Source: Stieleria maiorica
Lineage (GTDB): Bacteria > Planctomycetota > Planctomycetia > Pirellulales > Pirellulaceae
Assembly (NCBI RefSeq): GCF_008035925.1
Contig: NZ_CP036264.1
Location: 3,282,443-3,346,442 of the forward strand
Direction of reading: 5' to 3'
DNA: 64,000 bases
The notes beneath the pieces are model-generated. The model had not been told where the DNA came from and searched no databases. It saw only the letters and a program-made list of their open reading frames with translations. A program made the translations under genes and the position numbers. Shown here in pieces: positions 45,397 to 55,600 of the stretch (positions are counted from its first letter, which is position 1; each line of letters starts with the position of its first letter).

Positions 45397-46458
45397 CTAT
45401 GATGCCACCGCACTTTCAGCGAATGCAAGATTGCAGTTCGGGCAGTTCAACAATGGCCGTCGGAGTCGTTCTTTGGTCGCATAATAGCTTAGTCCGAGAT
45501 CGATGGTGTTGACCGCGCGGATCTCCTGGACCATCCCAGGCAAGGGGATCGTTCCAAGATCGCAGAATTCACCGTCCAACACGGCGATCCCGCCTTTCAG
45601 TGATTCTCGGTCTTCACGTTTCCCATATTGCGAATGCCCCACAAAGATCCGATCGGGGGTCACCGACAGTCCGCGGGTCAGATAATGGCAGCGGTGCACC
45701 TCTCTATCGCCATGGACGAGCGTTCCCGCTTTCGAATCACAATAGAGGAATTCGTCTTGGTAAAGCATGATGTTGTGTGCATGACCTGCCGTCGTCGAAA
45801 TCCGTTTGACCACTTGAAAGTCATCATTCAGCGATGCTATTTCGCTGCAACGTCCGGTCTTTGTCGACTCATTGTGAAACATCGCCAGAGTGTGGATGCC
45901 ATCGGACCAAATCGAGTTTAGATGCGCGTAATTCGGCGAATTTCGACCCTCATTGAGGGAGCCGGGAGGGTAAGACCTGGAAAGTTCGTCCAACTTGTTG
46001 CTGGAAGGGTCGTACGAAATGAGCCGATTGTTGTAGGTGTCGGCGACAAGAAGCCCCCCGTGAATCATGTCGATCTGATGACACCCTGGGTCCAGGTCGC
46101 CACGTCGTTGTTTTGCTTTGCCGATTCCGCGTTCCGTGACACGGAACTCAATGATTCGGCCATTCGTACTGGACAATCTTTCAAAGACGAACCACTTCGA
46201 CGCCAAACGCGTGATGCCATAAAACTGGCCGCGAAGCAAGCGAATGACGGCGTCGGAGCGAATCAAATAGAGACCATTTTTTGTCGCCGCCAGCAATTGC
46301 GTCTCGCCCAGCATTTCGTAGGATCGGTCGATGATTCGGTTTTCGATCGTGATGGGAACGTATCGCTTCAGGTTTCCCGACAGCTCCTTACGGACGTACC
46401 GGGACGCTTGCCGGTAGGCGCTCGACACCTGACCCATTCCATTCTTCAACGCCAACAT
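45397..46458 (-). CDS. Six-blade-type beta-propeller protein, unknown role
   Basis: 353 residues from the ATG at 46458. No signal peptide. Repeated strand patterns with NHL- or DUF4915-like features suggest a beta-propeller: HQIDMIHGGLLVADTYNNRL, YAHLNSIWSDGIHTLAMFHN, GHAHNIMLYQDEFLYCDSKA and RGLSVTPDRIFVGHSQYGKR. Histidines recur at blade tips (AHLN, GHAHN). The C terminus ends in LNCPNCNLAF, a CxxC that could bind metal. Two 60-base lines of the gene counted by hand were 53% and 47% GC, lower than typical genes here, and the gene is flanked by repeat-rich gaps, so recent acquisition is possible. Function unknown. Confidence 0.8.
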   Translation of the reverse strand: MLALKNGMGQVSSAYRQASRYVRKELSGNLKRYVPITIENRIIDRSYEMLGETQLLAATKNGLYLIRSDAVIRLLRGQFYGITRLASKWFVFERLSSTNGRIIEFRVTERGIGKAKQRRGDLDPGCHQIDMIHGGLLVADTYNNRLISYDPSSNKLDELSRSYPPGSLNEGRNSPNYAHLNSIWSDGIHTLAMFHNESTKTGRCSEIASLNDDFQVVKRISTTAGHAHNIMLYQDEFLYCDSKAGTLVHGDREVHRCHYLTRGLSVTPDRIFVGHSQYGKREDRESLKGGIAVLDGEFCDLGTIPLPGMVQEIRAVNTIDLGLSYYATKERLRRPLLNCPNCNLAFAESAVAS

Positions 46459-46965
46459 CTGTCAACTCACGCGTAAGGATCGTCTGCACAACAACCCGAT
46501 ATCATGGTCGACGCATGTGAAACTATCGCTTCGGCAATGTGAATCTACGGTGAAGAGCCGGGAGTTCCATCGGGGATCCGTTCCAGGAATCGGACCTTGC
46601 AGAATGATTCGGGGCAAAACGATGCGAGAGAACTGCCAGCGGGAAGCGTCAGCGAGCGGCCGGTGCGCCGATCCCATGCAGCGGAGAGAAGGCAGAATGA
46701 TTCGGGGCAAAACGATGGGGGCAAAACGATGCGAGAGAACTGCCAGCGGGAAGCGTCAGCGAGCGGCCCGTGCGCCGATCCCGTGCGGAGGGAGAAGGCA
46801 GATTGAAGGGGGGGAGCTGTGGATATGCTTTGCCATCGGTGCGTCGTTTTCTTTCACACGGCGATGATTCAGGGGACTTCGTCCAAGCGTCAACCGTGGT
46901 TGCCAAACCGCAGTACACTGGGCTGGACAAGCTTCCTTTCATGACGGTTTTCTCAGAGGGTCAAG
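46459..46965. other. Divergent gap with tandem REP-like units
   Basis: 507 bases between the propeller gene and the dimethylformamidase-like gene. The tandem repeat at 46599-46800 fills the middle. No gene is seen; small open frames overlapping the repeat are artefacts. Promoters for both flanking genes must lie in the remaining sequence. Confidence 0.55.
46599..46800 (+). repeat. Tandem REP-like units, about 92-108 bp
   Basis: Two consecutive units begin GCAGAATGATTCGGGGCAAA at 46599 and 46691. Each continues through GCGAGAGAACTGCCAGCGGG, AAGCGTCAGCGAGCGGCC and GTGCGCCGATCCC. The second unit has an additional GGGGGCAAAACGATG. The block GCCAGCGGGAAGCGTCAGCG is shared with 44040-44140 and, with one change, with 48380-48396. 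Confidence 0.85.
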
Positions 46966-48363
46966 ATGACGTTGCGATTGATCATTGTGGCGATGATGGT
47001 ATTTGGTGTGGGCTACCGAGGTCACGCGGACCAGATGCCGCCTGCGGCTCCCTACGTGTTCGGTTACACCGATCAACTCAGCTACGTCGCCGGGGACACG
47101 GTCGCGTTTCACCTGTCGTCCAGCGAGCCGAACGTGGAAGTGACGATCTCGCGCGTCGGTGCCCAGACAGAAACGGTCCATCGTGAACTTGGGATCACTT
47201 GTGCGGCACACCCGATTCCCGATCGCGCGTCGTCGGATGGATGTGGCTGGCCCGCGGCTTGGACGTTCACAATTCCTGACGCATGGAGGAGCGGCTATTA
47301 CGAGGTCGCGATCAGCACCGGCGGGGACGATCCCGCCAAAGGATCGGCGTTTTTTGTGGTTCGATCGAGTGAATCGCAATCGAAGTCGACCATCCTGTTG
47401 CAATTGTCAACCAACACCTACAACGCCTACACCAATTGGGGCGGCCACAGCCTGTACAGCTACCACGACCGCGACGGTCTGCAGGGGCATCAGGTCTCGT
47501 TTGACCGCCCGATCAATTCACAATTCGGGAATTGGGAACTGCCCTTTGTGCGATGGGCCGAAACGAACGGTTACACGATCGACTATGCCGTCAACAGTGA
47601 CCTGGAGTTCCACCCCGAGATCTTGAAGCACTACCGCTTGGTGCTAAGCGTCGGACATGATGAATACTGGTCGTCGCCGATGCGTGATTCCTTGGAACAG
47701 TTCATCCGCGACGGCGGCAATGTCGCATTCTTTAGCGGGAATACCTGCTGTTGGCAGGTGCGCAGCGGTAACGAGGGCCGAACGCTAACGTCTTGGAAGC
47801 AGACACCGAACATGGATCCGTTGTATCGGACAGGGGACCACCGTTTGCTGAGCACCGCGTGGAGCCATCATCTGGTCGGACGCCCGGAGAATGAACTGAC
47901 CGGCGTCGGATTTCTGTGGGGCGGGTACCATCGAAGCCACGGTCAGTTCATGGACGGATCGGCGGCGTTCACCGTTCATCGTCCCGACCATTGGTTGTTT
48001 CGCGGAACGGGGTTAAAGCGAGGTGACGCGTTCGGTGGAAACGACAGCATCGTCGGATACGAGTGTGACGGATGCGAGATGAAGTGGGTCGATGGGCTTC
48101 CCGTTCCCACGCACGCCGATGGCACTCCGGAGAGCTTTCAGATTTTGGGAACGTGTGAAGCTCGTTGGGCGCCCGGTGACAGCTACTGGTACGACCGCTT
48201 TCCCACCGACCGCGTCGGGGCGGCGGTGTTGGGCGTCTACACGTCCGAAAACGGTGGAACGGTGGTGACCGCCGGGACGACCGATTGGGCCCACGGGCTG
48301 CGTGGCGGCGACCGAGCCGTGATCCAAATCACCAAGAATGTGCTCGATCGGCTGAAACAGTAA
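46966..48363 (+). CDS. N,N-dimethylformamidase-like large-subunit protein
   Basis: 465 residues with a signal peptide (MTLRLIIVAMMVFGVGYRGH). An N-terminal Ig-like region (VAGDTVAFHLSSSEPNVEVT, ISRVGAQTE) is followed by the catalytic-type domain of the dimethylformamidase beta/large-subunit family: LLQLSTNTYNAYTNWGGHSL, then LVLSVGHDEYWSSPMRDSLE, whose Glu and Tyr in HDEYW match a conserved site, and GGNVAFFSGNTCCWQ. A late WAPGDSYWYDRFPTDR closes the domain. Characterised members are iron amidases, but exported homologues in planctomycetes have no known substrate; an amide or formyl group on a polymer is possible. No small-subunit gene is adjacent. Confidence 0.85.
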   Translation: MTLRLIIVAMMVFGVGYRGHADQMPPAAPYVFGYTDQLSYVAGDTVAFHLSSSEPNVEVTISRVGAQTETVHRELGITCAAHPIPDRASSDGCGWPAAWTFTIPDAWRSGYYEVAISTGGDDPAKGSAFFVVRSSESQSKSTILLQLSTNTYNAYTNWGGHSLYSYHDRDGLQGHQVSFDRPINSQFGNWELPFVRWAETNGYTIDYAVNSDLEFHPEILKHYRLVLSVGHDEYWSSPMRDSLEQFIRDGGNVAFFSGNTCCWQVRSGNEGRTLTSWKQTPNMDPLYRTGDHRLLSTAWSHHLVGRPENELTGVGFLWGGYHRSHGQFMDGSAAFTVHRPDHWLFRGTGLKRGDAFGGNDSIVGYECDGCEMKWVDGLPVPTHADGTPESFQILGTCEARWAPGDSYWYDRFPTDRVGAAVLGVYTSENGGTVVTAGTTDWAHGLRGGDRAVIQITKNVLDRLKQ

Positions 48364-48372
48364 AACGCAAGA

Positions 48373-48457
48373 AATGCCAGCGGAAAGCGTCAGCGAGCGG
48401 CCTGTAGTGACATCCCGCGCAACGGCGGGCCACTCGCTAACGCGTCGTGCTGGCATT
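48373..48457. terminator. Large imperfect palindrome between convergent genes
   Basis: The left arm AATGCCAGC-GGAAAGCGTCAG-CGAGCGGCC (48373-48402) pairs with the right arm GGCCACTCGC-TAACGCGTCG-TGCTGGCATT (48428-48457), with a mismatched centre, and an inner stem CCCGC/GCGGG lies in the loop. It sits in the 95-base gap between two converging genes, so a two-way terminator is likely. Its left arm is the REP-like block seen at 44040-44140 and 46599-46800; its right arm matches 39151-39178. Confidence 0.75.
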
Positions 48458-48458
48458 G

Positions 48459-49640
48459 TTACTCGCTGATTACCAGCGCGTCGACGCACAACGCATGGTT
48501 CTCGTCTTCGGGATCGACCAGAATGCGAACCGGCGTGCCTTGTTCGGCCAGCGACTTCGCACGCTCGATTCCCGCATACACATTCGCCTTCGACTTGCGT
48601 GACTTGCCCCGAAAGTCATCGCTCAAGTGCAACACGTAGCGGCGTCTTCCGTTGACTTCCGTGTCGGTCCGCTCGACGCGTTCGATGCGTCCGGAATGAA
48701 GCGTCCCCTGACGCAACAGTCGGTGTTTGCGGCGCCCGTGTCGAAGGGAAAAGAACAGCATCAGCCCTCCGGCCAGTAAAAATGTTCCCGCAAAGGGGAC
48801 CGCGAGCAGGCGGTCGTTGCCTTGCAGTGTCACAAAACACAGCACCGGAACGACGACGCCGACGATGCAAAACACAACCCCCATCGCGATCAACATTTTC
48901 AAGTCCGCGATGACTTGACGTTGCAACCCGCTGGGAATTTCCAACCGCGGAATCGGCTGTGCGAGAAACGACTGCACTTCAGCGCTGGAAAGCGCGATTC
49001 GGTTCAGTTCCTTGCGGAGGATCCGCCCCGCAATGCCTCCCATGTTCTCGGCCGCCGCCATGGCGTCTTGAACTTGGGTTTCTCGGGTGATTTCCGGATG
49101 ACGATCCAATTCGGCCTCGCCCGATTGAAACAGCCGAAAGATCTCGGCCGCATCGCTGACGAAGGACTCCCTTTCGTCGCTCTTGCACACCGCATTGTGA
49201 TTGAAGATCGCGATGTGATTCCGATCCCCTCGGATGCTCCAGCCCGGATGCTGGGCGAAATAGTCGCGGATCTCCAGAGTGAACAATACCCGGACGGCTT
49301 TTTCATTCCAGGCGTGCAGCAGGTAGTCGGCCGAGAACTCGGGTGAATCATCGAAGTTCACGTCATTCATCCCCCCGATCGCGGAAAAGACAGCTCCGAT
49401 GATCCCTTTGAAGTGAGGGAACATCGCGAATTGGGGCAGATCGATCGGTTCCTGTGGCACCGCCACCGTTTCGCGAATCCACTGCGTCGATCGTGAATCG
49501 GGGTCGCTGGATCGATAACTGATGTCGGCGATGATCAGATTCAGCCCGTCCCGCTCGCACGCCTCCTGGTGATCAACGGCGACGTTGCGGGCGAGCAACT
49601 CCGAAAGCGATTCGGCCAGTGATTCCGTTGACGAACTCAT
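48459..49640 (-). CDS. DUF3592-like membrane protein
   Basis: 393 residues. The first 230 are soluble and unassigned (LNLIIADISYRSSDPDSRST, FSADYLLHAWNEKAVRVLFT). Two membrane helices follow (IAMGVVFCIVGVVVPVLCFV, VPFAGTFLLAGGLMLFFSLR), then a small beta-rich domain (LHSGRIERVERTDTEVNGRR, PVRILVDPEDENHALCVDAL) like the C-terminal part of DUF3592 proteins. The ATG at 49640 overlaps the stop of the giant TPR gene by four bases (ATGA), so translation is coupled and the two products are likely used together in the envelope. The start is firm for this reason. Confidence 0.85.
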   Translation of the reverse strand: MSSSTESLAESLSELLARNVAVDHQEACERDGLNLIIADISYRSSDPDSRSTQWIRETVAVPQEPIDLPQFAMFPHFKGIIGAVFSAIGGMNDVNFDDSPEFSADYLLHAWNEKAVRVLFTLEIRDYFAQHPGWSIRGDRNHIAIFNHNAVCKSDERESFVSDAAEIFRLFQSGEAELDRHPEITRETQVQDAMAAAENMGGIAGRILRKELNRIALSSAEVQSFLAQPIPRLEIPSGLQRQVIADLKMLIAMGVVFCIVGVVVPVLCFVTLQGNDRLLAVPFAGTFLLAGGLMLFFSLRHGRRKHRLLRQGTLHSGRIERVERTDTEVNGRRRYVLHLSDDFRGKSRKSKANVYAGIERAKSLAEQGTPVRILVDPEDENHALCVDALVISE

Positions 49641-52600
49641 TGGGTCTCTGTGCGAGTAAAGGTCAGCAGATGCTGGGGCACCTCCGTGGGCCAGGGGCCG
49701 TTGAGCCGGACATTTCGGATTCGCGCGGACGTCTGTTCTCGGTTGTGGAAAAAACCGAACACCATGTCTCCGAGCCGAGATTGCGGTTGTTGGTCAAAGA
49801 CGGTTTCGCCGTTCAGCGAGATCCGGATGCGGGATCCGTCGCGAACCAATTCTACCCGATTCCACTGGCCCGCTTTCAGCGGCAACGGTTTCGCGTCAGC
49901 GCCGGGCAAGGGTACCTCGAAACCCTTGGGGATCTTCCACGCCGTATTCGGGGCACTCATCCAGTGCAGTTTCAATCCGCTCGGACGCATCACATAGGCG
50001 ATTCGACCAATGGAAGGATGCACCTCCATTTTGCCCTCTTCGTAGAAGAACTCATACGAGAGCACTTCGCCGTCCCCGAGCGGGCGTTCATAACGAATGC
50101 TGTTTTGGCCGTTGAATTTCTGTGCCTTGATTTTGCCGCTGATTAACTCACCGTCTTGCACGGTCCAGGCCAGGTTTTGAATCTGTTCAGGTTTGGAGCC
50201 GGTGCGATAGCGCGAAGGGTCGTTGCCGTCCTTGTCCTGTTTGCGGGCATCCACGTCAGCGGTCGGAAGCGCGACGCCGTAGTACTGTCCGGACCAACCA
50301 CGCAGCGTGTCGCCGGGGATCAAGTTCACGTCGCCTGGGATCTGGGGGGTGCCGCTGATCTTGATGTTCCGAACCGACGTTCGTTTGTTACCCGCCAGAT
50401 GGACGGCAAACCACGGCGAATGATCCTTGCGTGGTTCACGGTAGATCAATTGGTCGTTGACGCGAAAGCTGAGCGTTTTTTCATCCAGCGTCACGCTACA
50501 GTGATTCCATTGGTTCTGTCGGGTGGCCTTTGAATAGAACCGCACCCAATCGGTAGTGTTCTGAGACTTGACGTACACGCTGCCGTTGTGGGCCAACGGC
50601 GCGAACTGCAGCCCATCGAACAACAATTCCGCTTCTCGATAGCCGCCGTCGCGGATTTCCATTTCGACGGCAAAGTTACCTTGCAAGGGGTAGCGGAACC
50701 ACAGGGAATCATTGCCGAAACCGCAAACATGACGGACTTGCGATTCACCGTCGGACACCCAAATCGGAGCCGTTTTTCCTTCCGAAAAGTCTTTGGCACT
50801 GGCGTGGGTGGCCGGAATCCAATGTGCCAAATCGTCACCCGAGCGCAGCTCGGACGTCTCGGCCCATCCTTGGTTGTGTTCAAATCGCGCAACCCATGGC
50901 ATCAAGTAGCCACGTGATTGCGTGTGGGTGTGGTCCATCAGGGACTGTGTCACCTTTTTGGCAAACGCGTGGTGTTCGGGTGCGGACGCCAGAATTGAAG
51001 CGAGCTGTAATTCGGCCAGAGGGGCCTGTGAAGCCGGCTTTCCGTCGGCTGGCTGGATCGCATCCAAGTGCTGAACAATTTTCGAAAGCAACTGGGGATT
51101 GACGGGCTGATTCATCGCCGAGAGACAAATCGCCAGCGCGGTGTCGGCGCCGCTGCGGCCATCGGCTTGCGCTTTCCGCAATCGTTCTAACAAGTCATCG
51201 CCGGCATCGATCTGCATGGCCAAACGAGCCAGGGAATAGAAATTCGTTGCGATCGGAAGCGATGCATCCGCAACCGGAGGGAAAGGCGGGTAATACCCGC
51301 CGACCGATTCGGGAATCCATGTAGGCAGCCGTTGTCGTCGAACCAGCGCCCGAATCGTTTGCAGCGAACCATCACCCTGAAACGTCCAGTCAGCCAGCTT
51401 TTGGTAGGCCGCCTTACGGTCGGACATCCCCTGAATCGATTCCAACGCCCAGGAGCCGACCCAATCGTTGCTGCGGTCAAAGCCTTGCGAAAAACCGTCG
51501 TGACGCATCCCCAGGTAGGTCAACGCCTCGTCGACTCGGCCTTTGGGTAGCAACAACTGGGCAACCTTGTCCAACTGTCCCAGACGCCGGGTCACACGAC
51601 TGCTGACGCCCGAATAGCGATCGTTGTCGTGGGCGGTCAATTCCAAATAGTCGTTGATGGCCTTTGCGACCAAGTCGTCGTTCAATCCATGTTCAAGCCC
51701 CTGCTTGGCCAGATGAAGCGAGAACGTTTCGTAGGGCGTGACGTTGGCATATCGCTCGCTCGGACGGTTTTGGTCAACCAGTGCAAGCCCCAATTCCATC
51801 GCACGTTGGCGGCAATGGGGATCCTGGAACGCGAGCAGCAGCGATTGCATCACCAACTCTTTCGGCAAGGCGCTCAGCGTGGTTGGGTCAACTGCCTCGT
51901 ACCGCGGCAGCGCCGCTTGGCCGCGTTTGTCGTTCAGCAGCACCAGCCCGGCCATCAGATGTGATTGGGCATCGTCGCCCGAGACCAACGACAGCAGCTT
52001 GTCGGTCTGCTTGGACCAGCTTGCCCGGCGAGCCAGTCGGTCGAACACGCTGTGGATAACGATCCGATCGTCGGGTTTGATCTCGACGGGAGCGCACAGC
52101 GGACGCGGACGCGATCCGCTGGGGCCCAATGTCAGCGCGACGAGCGGATCAAACACGAACTTCGTATACAACTGATTCACCCGCCACGCTTCATCCAATT
52201 CCAGAATCCGCCGCGCAAGCCGGACCTCGTCGGCGTCCAGTTCGTTGACCGTCGACCGGGAGGACGAGCTTTGTCGCGGCTGAGCGTTGCTGAGTAGTTC
52301 CCCCAAGGAGTTGGCGGAGTGATCCGTCGGCGGGTTGACCTGAACCGCCCCCGCCGGTGCGGGGACGGCGGCGGAAAAAGCGGCCGCGGAAAGTTCCGGC
52401 AGGCCGGCTTCGATCGCCGCGTGCGACAGGTCGATCAGCAACCACTGGCTTGCCGCCAAATCGACCGCACGCTGCCACAACCGTTGCGTGGATTCTTTAT
52501 CAGCCCGTTCCAGTGCCTGATTTCCCAGTGCGGCGATCAAACAGGTTTGTTCGACTTGATTGACTCCCGTGATCGAATCGAAATTCAGATCGGAGCTCAC

Positions 52601-55600
52601 AACCGGATCGCCATTCGCAGTGTCCCCGGGAACGCTCTGGTCGGCGAGAAGCAGCAGGACCATGGTCAATCGTCCACGCAGACGCTGATCAATCACCTTC
52701 GAATCGCTTGGGGATTCATCATCGTCCTCGGGGGAGGTTGCGGTTCGCGGCCTCATCCAGCGCCGAATCAGATCCTTCAGCGGCTGGTGATCGCCGACGA
52801 CGTCCGCCGCGATCGCGTGGGCAGCCGCAGCCGAGTCGTCGTCGGGACGTTCTTCGGCAAGCGATTGCATCTGCCCAGCGAATTCATCCAACGCGCCTGC
52901 ATTCTTCGGATCGCCGGCGGCGTCTTGCAACATCTCCACCCACAGCGAGGAAACCGCGTGTTGGGTAAAGGGCTGATCACCCAGTGTGATCGCGAAATCG
53001 ACCGCGGTGGGGCTTTCGGTTTTGGGATTGATCATCGACTGGACGGTGGCCAATCCGCCCAGTTTGCGGACTTGATCCAAGAGTTCTTGCTGCTGCTTTT
53101 CGAATTGTTCTTGTCGTCCCGACTGATAGCGGCCTGCTTTAACGAACAGCGTCGTGTCGAACTCGCGTGCGATGCGAAGGGCATCGGTGGGGTAATCGAT
53201 TTTGGCCATGAACTCCATCATGGCCATCGTCGATTGAATTTGTTGGTACGCTTCGTATTCCGGATTGCTGAAACTCTGTTGCGGATTGTTCTTTGCCTGT
53301 TCGATCGCTTCGAGCGCCATCTCACGGGCGCGTTGGTTGTTGCCGATGTCGGCCATGAAGTTGCAGACTCGGCCTTTCAGCGAGTATTTAAAATCACGGT
53401 TCGAGCGATCGGTCGTGTTCTCCAACGCGTATTCGTAGATCCGCTCGCTCAGATCCTGCATCGGCGGATGCGTGTCGATCAAGCTGCCGACCAGCCAGAG
53501 CAGGTCGTGCGTCGGCTGCGGGCTGAGTTCCCCGCTGACCAACGGCTCCAGCAATTGTTTGGCTTCGTCGTATCCTTTGTTCGTCGTCAACAACAAGGCG
53601 AGCCAGACTTTGCCCTCCTGCCAGTCATCTTTCTCCTTCAGTTTCTCCCGCAACAATTCTTCGACCGCCGTTACGTTTTCCTGGTCGCCGGCGACGTGAC
53701 GGACGAAGGAGGTGGTCACGTTGTTGTGCCGGCCATCGCTGCTGGTGGAATAGCCGCTGAACAACGTGTTCCATCCGGTTCCATTCTCTGATGCTTCGAT
53801 CAAGTAGCGGGCGGTACGCAACACGGTTTCGCGATCGGTCAGAAGCTTACTGGCCGACCCCATCACGTTGCTCATCGAATACATCGAATTGGTCGACGTC
53901 GGCGCGATATCCAACATCGCCAAATACAATTTCCGTGCCTTGGCGACACCGTTTTCGTTGCGAATCAGGTCTTCACAGATCTCCGAGACGCGGTGGTCGG
54001 TGAATTTCTGGATCCCGACTTCGATCATCAGGTCCGCCAAATCGCCCAGCCGCTGCGTGGCATCAAAGGGACGTTTGATGTCATAAAACTGTTGGTTGAA
54101 CATGTCTTGTTTGCGGCGGAGCAGTTTTAGATACGCTTCACAGGCCTCATCCATTTGGCCGGCGGTCACCAGTTGTGCGGCGGTGGCTTCGAGAGCGCGG
54201 GCGCTGTTGACGTCCTTGATCTCCATCTGGCCGAGCAGCTCTTGCGATTTCTCCGTTTTCCCGGCGGCGACATACAGTTCGGCCAGCTCCGATCGGATCC
54301 GCTGGCTTTTGGGAGCCTTTTCAAGTTTTGATTCGGTCGCCTTGATCAGCGACGTCAACCGTCCGGTCGTCGAGAGCGTTTGCAAGGCATTGCGGCGTAG
54401 GACTTGGTTGGTCGTCGTGTAACGGCTGGTCGTTCGTCGCGATGGGACGCTGCGCCGCAACAGTTCCATCGCGACCTCGGCCGCCTGATCGTGTTCGCCT
54501 TGGGCGACGAAATACGTCATCAGCGATTGCAATTGGTCGGTATTGCTGCCGCCCCGGCTGCGCAGACGCCGGACCAGATCCGCAGCGAGCTGGCGCATGT
54601 CCAATTGACGCATCAACTTGGCCAATTCGATCTGTGCCTCGGTGTTCAACCGGACGCCGAACAATCGCCGTGCGGCGGTTTGGGCACGTTGCCGATCGCC
54701 GATCGCAGCGGCCAACCGTGCGGCGGCAAATTCGCGGACGGCCATGGTGTTTTGGTCATAAACGGCCAACGTATCGATCGCATCCAGGGCTTCGCGTTTG
54801 CGATCGAGACGCAACAGCAGATCGGCGGACATCAACCGTAGCTCGGGCTCCATCTGCGGCAACTCGTTGGAGGCGAGTTGCGTCGCTTGGCTGAGCTGAT
54901 CAAGCGCCTGGCCGGTTTGTTTGTCCCAGTACAACAGTGCCGCGGCGGCGAGCCGACGAATGATTCGCTCACGTGGTTGAGTCGCATCCGACGCGGGCGT
55001 CTGCAATGATTCGATCCACTGGCCGGTGTGGTCTTTCATGCGTTCCCAGACACCGTATTGGGCAAAGACGAATGGGTCGTCTTGGCCGAGTCCGCTGGGC
55101 GGGAATTCGATTTCGGTTCGGATGTATTGACCGCCGACGACCCGGCCCCTGGTTCGCGGTCCGCCGATTCCCGTCAAGCGGATGGTGCGTCGCTGGAGCG
55201 GTTGCTGGGCGACGTCTTTGATCATCTTGTCCATCAGGGCGATGACCCGCGTGCGATACTCGGGGTCGGAGGCTCCCTTGGACAACCCGTCCGCGACGCG
55301 CTTTTCGGCGGTGAACAAGGTCAGGAAATGAGCCGAGGGAGACGCCCCGAAAGTCGCTTTCAGTTCCTCTTTGTCTTCGATGGCACGCTGCAGCAATGGC
55401 CACAGCTGCGCATCGGTTCCATGGGCCGATGCTTGCTGGATTGCCACCAACAGGCCGACCGACTCGGGGTCGGCGATGGCCGCTTCAAGCTGGGCTTGCA
55501 GGTATCGGTCCGCTTCTTCCTTGCTGCCGGCGATCCGCAACTCGGATCCATAGATCATTGGCCAGGAGGCACGCTGGCCGTACTGGTCGGCGATAGATTT

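Noticed and set aside
52319-53791. A 490-residue plus-strand open frame inside the giant TPR gene
   Set aside because: Antisense shadow; no domain pattern, and the TPR gene on the other strand is unbroken.
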